A stretch of 64,000 nt of DNA from Planococcus glaciei (GCF_900099655.1 NZ_FNDC01000002.1:62001-126000), one strand, 5' to 3'; shown: positions 8,124-16,399, numbered from the stretch's first letter. Notes: generated by a model not told the origin, from the letters alone. Translations and numbers: made by a program.

Positions 8124-8306
8124 ATGGCAAATATCGGACCAACCGAATGGATTATTATTCTTGTGATTGCTTTGATCATTTTTGGGCCGGCCAAATTGCC
8201 GCAGCTGGGACGTGCTGCCGGCGAAACGCTGAGAGAGTTTAAAAACTCGACGAAAGGCATTATGGAAGATGCAAAAGAAGACGGAAAAACGGAAAAAGAA
8301 AAGTAA
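8124..8306 (+). CDS. tatA: Twin-arginine translocase subunit TatA (copy 1)
   Basis: Pore-forming or membrane-weakening subunit of the twin-arginine export system, 60 residues. It has a short periplasmic N-terminus, one membrane helix (about residues 8-22), the hinge [11 protein letters not shown], and an amphipathic helix '[12 protein letters not shown]' followed by a charged tail. The ribosome site aaggagga (8110-8117) is strong. It is the shortest of three TatA proteins in the window and the only one starting MANIGP; the other two start MPNIGVPG. It is monocistronic and closed by a terminator. In Bacilli TatA also does the job of TatB, so a TatA-TatC pair is sufficient. Confidence 0.93.
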   Translation: MANIGPTEWIIILVIALIIFGPAKLPQLGRAAGETLREFKNSTKGIMEDAKEDGKTEKEK

Positions 8307-8321
8307 GCTAAGCCGAAAGAG

Positions 8322-8362
8322 CCAAAACAACCGCCCGTGAAATCAACGGGCGGTTGTTTTGG
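8322..8362. terminator. Bidirectional terminator between tatA and the LysR gene
   Basis: Perfect 17-bp inverted repeat (8322-8338 with 8346-8362) containing A-rich and T-rich ends; it serves both convergent genes. Confidence 0.85.
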
Positions 8363-8370
8363 TGGGACGA

Positions 8371-9288
8371 TCAATTTGGTTTTCTGGGTATTTGTTCGGT
8401 CATTTCTTTCTTTCGTTCCAGAAAATCGATGGTATAGGCAATAAATTCTTTAACGGTATCTGTTTGTGCTCTTTCTTTGTGCCAAACCAATCCGACTGAA
8501 CGGGTACACCTTGGTTCTGTAAGCCGCAATTCTTTGACTTTCAAGGAGGAGAGACGCGAGCTTCGGATCAAAGAAGGACTGAAAGCCACCCCTAGCCCTT
8601 TTTCCACCAATTCATAAGTGACGCCTGTTTCGTCGCCCTCAAAAGCGAAATCGGGATAAAAGCCAGCTTGTGAACAGAACTGTTCGGTCATGTCCCGGAA
8701 TCCGTATCCGGGAGGCATGACGATAAAAGGATCGTTTTTAACTTCAATCAAACGGATTTCGTCCCGGTCCGCTAAAGGATGGGAGTTGGGCACCGCCAGT
8801 AAAATCTCTTCTTCAATAATGGGATACCATTCAACGTTTTCGCCTTCAATTGGAAAAGTGGAAATGCCTACATCGATTTCACCGCTTTCAAGTTGGCTGT
8901 TCATCCTTTCAGCAAACGCTTGATATTGGCGAAACCGGGCTTTTGGATGTTTTTGCAAAAAACCGCCGAGCAATTCAGGCAAAATGGTGGGGATGGTCAC
9001 TGCGACAGTAATCAGTTCGTTTTGCTTTTCGGTCAAGAAAGCCAATTCTTTTTCGCCTTTTTGCAGTTCATGAAAGACATTTTCGACCACTTTCAAATAA
9101 GCTTCGCCTAAGTGATTCAAGCGGATTTGGCGGCCGGCCCTGTCAAACAACTGATAACCCAGCCGCTGTTCCAGTTTGGAGATCATTTTGCTTAAAGCGG
9201 GCTGGGAAACATTCAACTCTTGTGCTGCTTTTGTCAGGTGCTGATGTTTGGCGACTTCCTGAAAATACTTTAATTGCAATAAATCCAT
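8371..9288 (-). CDS. LysR family transcriptional regulator
   Basis: LysR-type regulator of 305 residues. I choose the start at 9288 (MDLLQLKYFQEVAK), which follows the ribosome site aaggag at the right spacing; an in-frame ATG ten codons upstream would add an atypical leader. The N-terminal winged HTH is clear ('LTKAAQELNVSQPALSKMI', residues ~19-37), then a linker helix and a type 2 periplasmic-binding-like effector domain. It lies downstream of the GMC dehydrogenase operon on the same strand, separated by a terminator. It may regulate that operon, but effector and targets cannot be read from sequence. Confidence 0.9.
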   Translation of the reverse strand: MDLLQLKYFQEVAKHQHLTKAAQELNVSQPALSKMISKLEQRLGYQLFDRAGRQIRLNHLGEAYLKVVENVFHELQKGEKELAFLTEKQNELITVAVTIPTILPELLGGFLQKHPKARFRQYQAFAERMNSQLESGEIDVGISTFPIEGENVEWYPIIEEEILLAVPNSHPLADRDEIRLIEVKNDPFIVMPPGYGFRDMTEQFCSQAGFYPDFAFEGDETGVTYELVEKGLGVAFSPSLIRSSRLSSLKVKELRLTEPRCTRSVGLVWHKERAQTDTVKEFIAYTIDFLERKKEMTEQIPRKPN

Positions 9289-9363
9289 GCTGCACACTCC
9301 TTTTTCACTGCCCTGCATATCTGACCTAGTTTAATACATGGAAGCAGGAATCTGCAACTGGAC

Positions 9364-9399
9364 AAAAAGGAGCTGCCCGACATGGGACAGCTCCTTTTT
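9364..9399 (-). terminator. Terminator of the GMC dehydrogenase operon
   Basis: Inverted repeat aaaaaggagctg (9364-9375) and cagctccttttt (9388-9399), just past the dehydrogenase stop codon on the minus strand, with a T tract on that strand. Confidence 0.8.
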
Positions 9400-9406
9400 C
9401 GTGATA

Positions 9407-11122
9407 TTAGACGAGGGATCCGCCTTCTTTGATATATTTCTGAATTCCTTCTGCTGCCCGGTATGAAAGTGCACCAAGCGTGCCGGTAGGGTTGAAAGAG
9501 CTATTGTGGGGGAACGCGGACGCTCCGACCACAAAGACGTTTTCTGCATCCCACATTTGAAGATAGCTGTTAAGTGCCGATGTTTCAGGGTCTGCTCCCA
9601 TAATTACACCGCCTGTATTGTGTGTATTGGTATCTTTATTGACATTGAAATCGCCTTGTTCTTCGTTGGTATCAATAATGTCCGCGCCGATTTCTTCGGC
9701 GATTTTATGCGTCACTTTCGACATGTACTTCACCAGTTCACGGTCTTGTTCGGTGTAGTCAAATGTCATGCGAAGCAAAGGCTTGCCGTATGCATCTTTG
9801 TAAGTAGGGTCAAGGTCCAAATAATTGTAGCGATAAGGCATGCTGGCCCCTTGGGATTTCACCGGGAAAAAGCTGTTTGCGTATTTAATCGATTGGTCCT
9901 TGAATTCCGCTCCCCAAGAAGGCGTGCCTTTAGGGACCACGTTATTGGCAATCGGACGGTTGCCGTATTGCGTCACCCGGATTCCGGCTCCGTGGATAAA
10001 GTTCACCTCGGAATGATCGAAATTATCGCCGACAAATTCAGGGATTTCAATTCCTAATGCCCCTGCACCGCCGTACAGGTTAAATTCCTTGTCTTCGAAG
10101 AACATCATGGAAGAAGCGGAGCTGACCTGGTAGCAATAGTTTTTGCCGATGACCCCGGTGCCGTCCGCTGAATTATAAGGTTTTCCAAGGCCGGAGTTGA
10201 GCAGCAGGCGCGCATTGTTGAAAACATAGCTTGCAACCACCACGACATCAGCCGGCTGTTCAAATTCTTCCCCCGTAATTGTGTCAACGTAAATGACGCC
10301 GGATGCTTTTGACCCGTCATTTAAGATTTCAATAACATTCGAATGCGTACGCAGTTCCAGGTTGCCGGTTTTCTTGGCTACTGGAATGACCGTCACAGCG
10401 GGATCGGCTTTGGCTCCGTATTCACAGCCAAAGTTTTCGCAATAAGCGCAGTACTGGCAAGCCGCCCGTGAGATGCCATCGGGGTTTTCGTAGCTTTCCG
10501 ACAAGTTTCCTGAAGGAATGATGTATGGTGTGTAACCCAGGTTCTTCGTCGCTTTCTCGAACATGTTCATGATAGGGGTTTTTAGCATCGGCCCTGTAGG
10601 ATAAGGGTTTGAACGCTTGCCGTAAAGTTCGACTGTCTCCCCGGAGATTCCCGCCATTTTCTCGAACGTATCGTAATAAGGTTCAATCTCGTCATACGTC
10701 ATGCCCCAATCCTGAATCGTGTATTCAGGTTTAAGCTTGTTGGCTCCGTATTTTTTGTCTGTCAGTGTTTTGATTTCAAAATCATAAGGAAGGAAGCGGT
10801 AAGTCTGGCCGTTCCAGTGGCTTCCTGCGCCGCCGACGCCGTCTCCGACGATAAATGTTCCGTAATCGCGCATCGGAAGGGCGCGCATTTTTTCGTTATT
10901 GCGGTGGGTAATGGTTTCCTTGGACAAATCCTGCATCAACTCTTCCCGATGCTGATAGCGAAGTTCGTCATGCCCCATTGCGTAATCGCTGGTATTACGG
11001 TCTTTCCCGCGTTCCAATCCGACCACTTGGATGCCTGCTTTGGTCAGTTCGGAAGCGACAATACCGCCGGCCCATCCCATGCCCACGACAACAACTGGTA
11101 CTTTAGGTAATTTTGTAGCCAT
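9407..11122 (-). CDS. GMC-family FAD-dependent dehydrogenase, large subunit
   Basis: Flavoprotein of the glucose-methanol-choline oxidoreductase family, resembling the large subunit of membrane-bound gluconate 2-dehydrogenase; 571 residues. The FAD-binding Rossmann motif GMGWAG is at about residues 14-19, 'GVGGAGSHWNG' near residue 95 is a second flavin contact, and the C-terminal catalytic signature is 'ASAFPHNSSFNPTGT' with the conserved His. The Cys-containing stretch 'CQYCAYCENFGCEYGA' is conspicuous. It lacks a signal peptide and is co-transcribed behind a subunit that carries a Tat signal, so it probably crosses the membrane folded, as a hitchhiker. No cytochrome c subunit gene is nearby. 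The substrate is a polyol or sugar acid by family only. Confidence 0.88.
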   Translation of the reverse strand: MATKLPKVPVVVVGMGWAGGIVASELTKAGIQVVGLERGKDRNTSDYAMGHDELRYQHREELMQDLSKETITHRNNEKMRALPMRDYGTFIVGDGVGGAGSHWNGQTYRFLPYDFEIKTLTDKKYGANKLKPEYTIQDWGMTYDEIEPYYDTFEKMAGISGETVELYGKRSNPYPTGPMLKTPIMNMFEKATKNLGYTPYIIPSGNLSESYENPDGISRAACQYCAYCENFGCEYGAKADPAVTVIPVAKKTGNLELRTHSNVIEILNDGSKASGVIYVDTITGEEFEQPADVVVVASYVFNNARLLLNSGLGKPYNSADGTGVIGKNYCYQVSSASSMMFFEDKEFNLYGGAGALGIEIPEFVGDNFDHSEVNFIHGAGIRVTQYGNRPIANNVVPKGTPSWGAEFKDQSIKYANSFFPVKSQGASMPYRYNYLDLDPTYKDAYGKPLLRMTFDYTEQDRELVKYMSKVTHKIAEEIGADIIDTNEEQGDFNVNKDTNTHNTGGVIMGADPETSALNSYLQMWDAENVFVVGASAFPHNSSFNPTGTLGALSYRAAEGIQKYIKEGGSLV

Positions 11123-11139
11123 CTTTGTTCATCCTTTCG

Positions 11140-11901
11140 TTAATGACTCATATGGCTGTTCAAGCCTTGAGGATCTAATTTCACAAATTGCTCTTTTTGG
11201 ATTTCCTGTGTATACGTCATACGCGAGCCCGGGAATTTTCGCATGGCCCATCCCTCCATGTTTTTGTTTCCGCCGTAAACCGGGTCGGCATAAACGCCTT
11301 CAATTGTCATTGAACGCAGTAAGTTAAAGAAAAGAGTGGATTTGACACCCGAAATATCCGGAGCTTTGCCTTCGCTAAAATCGGTCAAGACGAGATCCTG
11401 GTCTTCAGGAGCCAAATCGATGAAGTTGCTTTCAAATTTCTTTGAGCTATAAGCATCAAGTGATTTCAAGCCGAGCAGGAAAAGATCTTTGCGAAGGATG
11501 CGGATTTGGCTTCCTTGCGTTTCTTCCGCTTTGTAAAACGGACCGGCCATATATTCTTTTGAGTTGATGCCCCATGGGCTTGCCAATTGATGGTCGATGT
11601 AAATCGCTGCATTCAATTCCATTGCGCCAGGCCCGTTATCGTCTTTTGGATAAATGCGTTCGGCTGCTGCCTGTGTCAGCTGATATTGTTCAGGTGTGAA
11701 AAACATCAAAGCTTCAGCAGGGTTAACGGTCAAAGCGGGAGCCGCTGGGGCTGTATGCGAAGCGGGTTCTGAATTTCCACCGAGCAAGCTGCCAAGAGCT
11801 CCGCCCAGTACTACTCCGCCTACCGTCAATCCTGAATTTTTTAGAAAAACACGGCGCGTAGAGCCTCTTTGGCTGATTTTGCCGTTTTCATGTTCCGCCA
11901 T
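11140..11901 (-). CDS. Gluconate 2-dehydrogenase subunit 3-like protein with Tat signal
   Basis: Small (gamma-type) subunit partner of the GMC dehydrogenase, 253 residues from ATG 11901, which follows the ribosome site ggagg. The N-terminus holds a textbook twin-arginine signal: TRRVFLK at about residues 16-22, then a weakly hydrophobic Gly/Val/Leu stretch. The mature part contains the family features 'FFTPEQYQLTQAAAERIYP' and 'ADPVYGGNKNMEGWAMRKFP'. It is first in a two-gene operon, 17 bases before the large subunit. In known complexes this subunit escorts the folded flavoprotein through the Tat pore. Three tatA genes and tatC flank this operon, consistent with it being their cargo. Confidence 0.88.
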   Translation of the reverse strand: MAEHENGKISQRGSTRRVFLKNSGLTVGGVVLGGALGSLLGGNSEPASHTAPAAPALTVNPAEALMFFTPEQYQLTQAAAERIYPKDDNGPGAMELNAAIYIDHQLASPWGINSKEYMAGPFYKAEETQGSQIRILRKDLFLLGLKSLDAYSSKKFESNFIDLAPEDQDLVLTDFSEGKAPDISGVKSTLFFNLLRSMTIEGVYADPVYGGNKNMEGWAMRKFPGSRMTYTQEIQKEQFVKLDPQGLNSHMSH

Positions 11902-12106
11902 ATAAATGCCTCCAGTTCTATTTTCAATCTTGAATGACCACTGTACTGCTATATTCAAAGTTGGCCACAACGCTATTTCCGGATAAAAAGTAGTTATACA
12001 CTCGTACACAACCTTAGATTATAAACTTCTGACAACGTAAAATAAAATATCAATATGTATATCCTTTGATAACCATTTGTATATGAATAGGAAAAGGAGA
12101 GGATTG

Positions 12107-12137
12107 AAAAAAAGGCTTCCGCATTTGCGGAAGCCTT
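12107..12137 (-). terminator. Terminator of the small membrane-protein gene
   Basis: Inverted repeat aaggcttccgc / gcggaagcctt around 12112-12137, followed on the minus strand by seven T (12113-12107). The remaining gap down to 11901 holds the upstream region of the dehydrogenase operon, where a minus-strand TATAAT is seen at 12023-12018 without a clear -35 box. Confidence 0.8.
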
Positions 12138-12155
12138 AAAGAGGAATTCGGTGCA

Positions 12156-12410
12156 TCAAAAAATAGAGCTCCAATTATATGCCAGAGAAAATACAGCGGC
12201 GCTTAATAAAAGCATAATGTTAAAAAGAAGGTATTTGGTACCGGACCAGCAAAACACAATAATGGCTAGTCCAATAGCAGTGCCTGCCAAGGCGAACCAT
12301 GGGAAAGGAGAGTTGTGCAAAAAAAGAAAATAGGCAAAATCCGTAATTAGAAAAATAGCCAACAGCATTTGGTTGATTAATCTCAATTCCTCGTTATGAT
12401 ATTCTGTCAT
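12156..12410 (-). CDS. Small integral membrane protein, unknown
   Basis: An 84-residue protein starting MTEYHNEELRLINQ at ATG 12410, behind the ribosome site gggtga. It has three predicted hydrophobic helices (roughly residues 12-31, 36-54 and 60-78), a short charged N-terminus and almost no C-terminal tail. I do not recognise the family. It is divergent from tatA copy 2, and the tatA2 promoter begins about 50 bases from its start, so the two promoters share one intergenic region. It has its own terminator. Its location inside the Tat island makes a link to export conceivable, but nothing in its sequence shows this. Confidence 0.6.
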   Translation of the reverse strand: MTEYHNEELRLINQMLLAIFLITDFAYFLFLHNSPFPWFALAGTAIGLAIIVFCWSGTKYLLFNIMLLLSAAVFSLAYNWSSIF

Positions 12411-12461
12411 TTTATTCACCCGCTTTCTTTTAAAAAATAATAGATAACCATAAGTATATGA

Positions 12462-12489
12462 TTTACAAATCGTCAATGAAGAGTATAAT
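12462..12489 (+). promoter_or_regulatory. Promoter of tatA copy 2 (matched to the tatC promoter)
   Basis: TTTACA (12462-12467), 16-base spacer, TATAAT (12484-12489). The 16 bases tatatgatttacaaat (12455-12470) and the 10 bases gtataataac (12483-12492) recur exactly, at identical spacing, upstream of tatC. Confidence 0.7.
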
Positions 12490-12641
12490 AACATTTGCAA
12501 TCAAACGTCAATCGCTAGTTTTCATTTATCCAACTTTAGAATTGTCTTCTTTTACGGTTGCAGATTTTAAAGCCATGCCCTTAAAACGGCAAAATGTTAT
12601 AGGTAAAAAGCAAAGAATTTTTTAGTAAGGAGGCGAACAGA

Positions 12642-12863
12642 ATGCCGAATATTGGTGTGCCAGGACTGATCCTGATTCTTATTATTGCGCTGCTTATTTT
12701 TGGGCCAGCCAAGTTGCCGCAACTCGGAAGAGCCGTAGGGCAGACGCTGCGCGAGTTCAAGAGCTCAACCAAAGGGTTGATGGATGAAACAACGGAAGAA
12801 GCGGAAACAAAAGAACGTGTGGATAATAAAATCGTGGTTGTTAAGAAAGAAGAGCTAAAGTAG
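12642..12863 (+). CDS. tatA: Twin-arginine translocase subunit TatA (copy 2)
   Basis: TatA subunit of 73 residues with the usual layout: MPNIGVPG N-terminus, one membrane helix (residues ~8-22), [11 protein letters not shown] hinge, amphipathic helix '[12 protein letters not shown]', and a charged tail that ends '[11 protein letters not shown]'. The ribosome site aaggagg (12628-12634) is strong. It is nearly identical to copy 3 over the first 45 residues, which indicates a recent duplication, while the tails differ. It has its own promoter, a near copy of the tatC promoter. A hairpin lies 27 bases downstream, so it is probably transcribed alone. Confidence 0.93.
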   Translation: MPNIGVPGLILILIIALLIFGPAKLPQLGRAVGQTLREFKSSTKGLMDETTEEAETKERVDNKIVVVKKEELK

Positions 12864-12890
12864 GAATGACGTAAGTCCGTATTCTAATAA

Positions 12891-12927
12891 AGGAGGCGCC
12901 GTTTGAACGAGTTGAACGGTGCCTCCT
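12891..12927 (+). terminator. Hairpin after tatA copy 2; remainder of the gap to tatC
   Basis: Inverted repeat aggaggcgccgtt / aacggtgcctcct (12891-12903 and 12915-12927, one G-T pair). There is no T tract, so termination may be inefficient. In the rest of the 369-base gap before tatC (12864-13232) I see only the tatC promoter. Confidence 0.5.
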
Positions 12928-13064
12928 GCTGTTGAAAAGCGCTTCTAATCGCGAAGCATAAGCGGAAGTCTTCAGGCTGTTTTTTAAGAAGTAAGAACGT
13001 TGGGATGTTTTGTCATTTTGTTCACACCTGACTTTGTTAATTCGCTGAAATACGGGCTATATGA

Positions 13065-13092
13065 TTTACAAATAAGCTGTGTAGCGTATAAT
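13065..13092 (+). promoter_or_regulatory. Promoter of tatC (matched to the tatA2 promoter)
   Basis: TTTACA (13065-13070), 16-base spacer, TATAAT (13087-13092), about 140 bases before tatC. Flanking identity with the tatA2 promoter covers 13058-13073 and 13086-13095; the spacers differ. Confidence 0.7.
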
Positions 13093-13232
13093 AACTAGTG
13101 AATTGAAGCGCAAAAGCTCTTCTTTAAAAGCAAGGCCAAAAAGACGATTGAATGGTTTGGTTAACGTGCAGCTGTTATGTAGTGGCCAGTGACTGAATTT
13201 TTATATTTAGCAAAAATAGGTGGTTAACAAAT

Positions 13233-13976
13233 ATGGAGCAGGAATATACCGTTGTTGAGCATTTAACCGAGTTAAGAAAACGCCTGGTCATTATCTCCCT
13301 AGCCTTTGTCGTTTCTCTCGGCATTGGATTTGCGATTGCAACGAGAATTTTAAACTTTATCAAAATGCAGCCGACCGCCGCAAATGTCGAATGGAACGTT
13401 TTCGGCTTTACGGACGGAATCATGATTTACTTTAAGTGTGCGTTGCTGTTGGCGATTTTAATCACGCTGCCTATTGCCTTGCACCAGATTTGGCTGTTTG
13501 TCAAACCCGGCCTGTCAGAAGCGGAAGCCAAAGGGACTGCATGGTTCATTCCGGCATCCTTCTTTTTATTCCTGGCTGGGGTAAGTTTCAGTTATTTCGT
13601 CATGTTCCCGATGATGTTGAATTTCATGTCGAACATCAACCAATCCATCGGGGCAACCGAAACGTACGGGATGAATCAGTATTTCAGCTTTTTGTTTAAT
13701 CTGGTCATACCGGTGGGCATTGTGTTTGAAATGCCGATCGTCATTATGTTCTTGACGAAATTAGGGATCGTGACCCCAGCCTCGCTGCGGAAAATGCGGA
13801 AAGTGGCTTACTTCGCGCTTGTAGTCCTTGGGGTTCTGATCTCGCCTCCGGATTTCATATCGGATATTTTGATCATCGTACCGCTGCTCGTTTTGTTTGA
13901 ATTCAGCATCATCATTTCAAGCTGGACGCTGAAACGCACAAACAAAAGAGTTGCAGAAATGGCGTTAAAAGAATAA
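13233..13976 (+). CDS. tatC: Twin-arginine translocase subunit TatC
   Basis: Signal-recognition subunit of the Tat translocase, 247 residues with six hydrophobic segments. The N-terminal cytoplasmic motif 'EHLTELRKRL' (residues ~9-18), which contacts the twin-arginine signal, is intact. So are the conserved 'LPIALHQIWLFVKPGLSEAE' loop (Pro and Glu) and 'FEMPIVIMFLTKLGIV'. Length is normal for the family. It is followed after 27 bases by tatA copy 3, forming a tatC-tatA operon. A long 5' leader of about 130 bases separates it from its TTTACA/TATAAT promoter. Only one tatC lies in the window, against three tatA genes. Confidence 0.95.
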   Translation: MEQEYTVVEHLTELRKRLVIISLAFVVSLGIGFAIATRILNFIKMQPTAANVEWNVFGFTDGIMIYFKCALLLAILITLPIALHQIWLFVKPGLSEAEAKGTAWFIPASFFLFLAGVSFSYFVMFPMMLNFMSNINQSIGATETYGMNQYFSFLFNLVIPVGIVFEMPIVIMFLTKLGIVTPASLRKMRKVAYFALVVLGVLISPPDFISDILIIVPLLVLFEFSIIISSWTLKRTNKRVAEMALKE

Positions 13977-14003
13977 TATTACTACGGACAGGAGGGGAAC
14001 CTT

Positions 14004-14222
14004 ATGCCAAATATCGGCGTACCAGGATTAATCTTAATCCTTATCATTGCTTTGGTTATTTTTGGACCGGCTAAATTGCCGCAATTGGGGCGTGCAGCAG
14101 GACAAACCTTGAGAGAGTTCAAAAACTCCACAAAAGGCATCATGGATGATGTAACCGAAGAGTTTAAAGTGGACGAAGAGCCTAACAAAGAAAAGCAACT
14201 AGAATTGACAAAAAAACAATAA
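14004..14222 (+). CDS. tatA: Twin-arginine translocase subunit TatA (copy 3)
   Basis: TatA subunit of 72 residues, second gene of the tatC-tatA operon. MPNIGVPG N-terminus, membrane helix at residues ~8-22, [11 protein letters not shown] hinge, amphipathic helix '[12 protein letters not shown]', and an acidic then basic tail ending 'LELTKKQ'. The ribosome site aggagggg (13990-13997) is strong. It shares its helix and hinge almost completely with copy 2, and the segment [11 protein letters not shown] with copy 1, so all three are close paralogues. Terminated by a hairpin 12 bases downstream. Being directly linked to tatC, it is the most likely core partner of that TatC. Confidence 0.94.
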   Translation: MPNIGVPGLILILIIALVIFGPAKLPQLGRAAGQTLREFKNSTKGIMDDVTEEFKVDEEPNKEKQLELTKKQ

Positions 14223-14233
14223 TGTTTCCAATG

Positions 14234-14272
14234 AACCGTTTCTTGCTGATGCAAGGGACGGTTATTTTTTTG
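14234..14272 (+). terminator. Terminator of the tatC-tatA operon
   Basis: Stem aaccgt(ttc)ttgc / gcaa(ggg)acggtt (14234-14246 and 14251-14263) including two G-T pairs, followed by a long T tract. Confidence 0.8.
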
Positions 14273-14325
14273 TTTTTTGCGCTTGCAGGTTATAATAAAA
14301 GAAAAATTTGAAAGTTGGGGAATGA

Positions 14326-15990
14326 ATGGCATTTACGGATTTATCGATAGCTATGGATGCAAAAATGTTGCCGATACAAGAAATCGCTGAGCGCGCGGGA
14401 ATTCCGGGCGAAGCACTTGAACAATACGGAAATTATAAAGCAAAAATTAATGTCGATTTATTGCCGCCTGCAGAGAACCTAGGGAAAGTGGTGCTGGTCA
14501 CTGCCATCAGCCCGACGCCGGCCGGGGAAGGGAAATCAACCGTGACAGTTGGACTGGCGGATGCATTAAAACAGCTGGAAGAATCCGTTGTGGTCGCATT
14601 GCGCGAACCATCCTTGGGGCCGGTGATGGGCGTAAAAGGCGGAGCGACGGGCGGAGGATTTGCGCAAGTGCTGCCAATGGAAGACATCAACTTACACTTT
14701 ACAGGGGATATCCATGCCATTACGTCGGCAAACAATGCCCTGGCTGCCTTTATTGATAACCACTTGCACCAAGGCAATGCGCTGAACATTGATCCCCGCC
14801 GCATCACCTGGAAACGTGCGCTCGATATCAACGACCGGGCACTCCGTGAAGTGACGATCGGCCTCGGCGGCCCTGCGCAAGGCGTTCCCCGGCAGGACGG
14901 ATTTGATATAACGGTCGCTTCTGAAATCATGGCCGTCTTGTGCCTGGCGACCTCATTAGAAGATTTAAAAGAGCGTTTGTCCCTGATGGTCGTTGGCTAC
15001 ACATACCAGAAAGAACCGGTGATGGTGAGGGACTTGGGCGTTGAAGGTGCGCTCGCGCTGCTATTGAAGGATGCTTTTAAACCGAATTTGGTGCAGACCA
15101 TTGAAGGGACGCCGGCGATTATCCACGGCGGTCCGTTCGCCAATATTGCCCACGGGTGCAACTCGCTTATAGCCACCCAGACAGCCAGAAGATTGGCTGA
15201 CGTTGTCGTGACGGAAGCCGGCTTTGGGGCGGACCTGGGCGCTGAGAAATTCATGCACATCAAATCTCGCAAAGGCGGCTTCCATCCGGATGCAGTGGTC
15301 GTTGTGGCAACCGTACGAGCATTGAAAATGCACGGAGGCATAGTGAAAATGGAATTGGCGGAAGCAAACCATGAAGCGGTAAGACGCGGCATGGTCAATT
15401 TAGCGAAGCATGTAGACACCGTTCGCCAGTTTGGCATCGAGCCGGTCGTTGCTTTGAACCGCTTTGTTACGGATACTGACGCTGAACTTGCTGAAATTTT
15501 CAGTTGGGCCGAGGCCGAAGGTGTCCAGGTCGCGTTGACGAATGTCTGGGAACAAGGCGGAAAAGGCGGTTTGGAATTGGCCAAGCTGGTCCTGCAGGAA
15601 CTGGAGCGGCCGAAAGACTTTGTACGCCTCTACGACGAAACCGATTCCGTAGAAGAAAAACTTCGGACAATCGTACAGAAAGTTTACGGCGGTGCGGATA
15701 TCCAATTGACCGATGCCGCTCAAAAGCAATTGGCGGAATTGAAGAAGTTCGGCTGGGATGAGTTGCCGATTTGCATGGCGAAAACCCAGTATTCCTTATC
15801 GGATCAGCCGAAATTGCTTGGACGGCCGGAAGGCTTTACAATCACTGTCCGCGAAATTATGCCGAAACTTGGAGCAGGATTCCTGGTTTGCCTGACCGGC
15901 GACATCATGACAATGCCCGGCTTGCCAAAGCAGCCGGCTGCCTTGAAGATGGACGTTGGAGCAGACGGCAAAGCGATAGGATTATTTTAA
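14326..15990 (+). CDS. fhs: Formate--tetrahydrofolate ligase
   Basis: Cytoplasmic enzyme that joins formate to tetrahydrofolate using ATP, making 10-formyl-THF for purine and one-carbon metabolism. The 554-residue length and the opening '[20 protein letters not shown]' are typical. The nucleotide-binding loop '[18 protein letters not shown]' is at about residues 64-81, and '[20 protein letters not shown]' follows at about 93-112. The start ATG 14326 follows ttgggga. A TATAAT is seen at 14291-14296, but I find no convincing -35. It is monocistronic, ending in a strong terminator. Confidence 0.96.
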   Translation: MAFTDLSIAMDAKMLPIQEIAERAGIPGEALEQYGNYKAKINVDLLPPAENLGKVVLVTAISPTPAGEGKSTVTVGLADALKQLEESVVVALREPSLGPVMGVKGGATGGGFAQVLPMEDINLHFTGDIHAITSANNALAAFIDNHLHQGNALNIDPRRITWKRALDINDRALREVTIGLGGPAQGVPRQDGFDITVASEIMAVLCLATSLEDLKERLSLMVVGYTYQKEPVMVRDLGVEGALALLLKDAFKPNLVQTIEGTPAIIHGGPFANIAHGCNSLIATQTARRLADVVVTEAGFGADLGAEKFMHIKSRKGGFHPDAVVVVATVRALKMHGGIVKMELAEANHEAVRRGMVNLAKHVDTVRQFGIEPVVALNRFVTDTDAELAEIFSWAEAEGVQVALTNVWEQGGKGGLELAKLVLQELERPKDFVRLYDETDSVEEKLRTIVQKVYGGADIQLTDAAQKQLAELKKFGWDELPICMAKTQYSLSDQPKLLGRPEGFTITVREIMPKLGAGFLVCLTGDIMTMPGLPKQPAALKMDVGADGKAIGLF

Positions 15991-15999
15991 AAGAGAAGA

Positions 16000-16032
16000 G
16001 CCCAAAAGCTATGGAGCTTTTGGGCCTTTTTT
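16000..16032 (+). terminator. Terminator of fhs
   Basis: Perfect 11-bp stem gcccaaaagct / agcttttgggc with an atgg loop (16000-16025), followed by seven T. Confidence 0.9.
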
Positions 16033-16046
16033 TGGGCCGCGCAGGC

Positions 16047-16145
16047 CGAGAAGCTCGTATATCTTAGAAGTTGCTCGTATTTGGTGGAAAGTCGCTCATA
16101 AAACCGGTGAAGCCGCTCGTATCCGCCTCAGAGTCGCTCATAAAC
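16047..16145. repeat. Five-copy 20-21-bp tandem repeat, core GCTCRTAW
   Basis: The core gctcgtat or gctcataa starts at 16053, 16073, 16094, 16115 and 16136, a regular 20, 21, 21, 21-base period. The bases just before each core are similar (gaag, agtt, agtc, agcc, agtc), while the 3' halves vary. It fills the gap between the fhs terminator and the ribosome site of the next gene. A related array with core GGGCATAA lies at 50461-50540. Confidence 0.75.
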
Positions 16146-16166
16146 TAATAAAAAGGAGTCGGATAA

Positions 16167-16388
16167 ATGAAACACCAAATTTCCATCATTGATTACGTAG
16201 AACAGGGAAGCTCGCTTTACATTGAACTGGAAGTACGGGATGCGGAAACCGGCAGCCAGTTCCGGGAAGAAGTCAGGTTTTTGGATGACTTGCTTTACGG
16301 AGAATTGGTGCACCCTAAAAAGTCTCCGCTGTCGGAAAGCTGCCGAATAGCGGTCATTGCGTATTTAAAAAACCACTTCAATCGCTGA
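16167..16388 (+). CDS. Small hypothetical protein (73 aa)
   Basis: A 73-residue soluble, mixed-charge protein starting MKHQISIIDYVEQG behind the ribosome site aaaaaggagt (16150-16159). The pattern of alternating hydrophobic residues in the first 35 positions suggests a small beta-rich fold and the last 20 an amphipathic helix. I recognise no family or catalytic motif. Its 3' end is embedded in the terminator hairpin: the stop codon 16386-16388 is the start of the right arm. It is preceded by the tandem-repeat array, with no separate promoter seen, so it may depend on read-through or on a promoter within the array. Confidence 0.6.
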   Translation: MKHQISIIDYVEQGSSLYIELEVRDAETGSQFREEVRFLDDLLYGELVHPKKSPLSESCRIAVIAYLKNHFNR

Positions 16389-16399
16389 AGTGGTTTTCT
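16369..16399. terminator. Bidirectional terminator between the 73-aa gene and the threonine aldolase gene
   Basis: Perfect 12-bp stem aaaaccacttca / tgaagtggtttt (16369-16380 and 16386-16397), A-rich on the left and T-rich on the right. Confidence 0.88.

Noticed and set aside
12151..12333. A 60-codon plus-strand frame opposite the small membrane-protein gene
   Set aside because: The minus-strand frame has the ribosome site, terminator and membrane helices; the plus-strand frame has none.
16047..16145. The 20-21-base array considered as a CRISPR
   Set aside because: Units are too short and imperfect, there is no constant repeat-spacer alternation of CRISPR size, and no cas genes are near.
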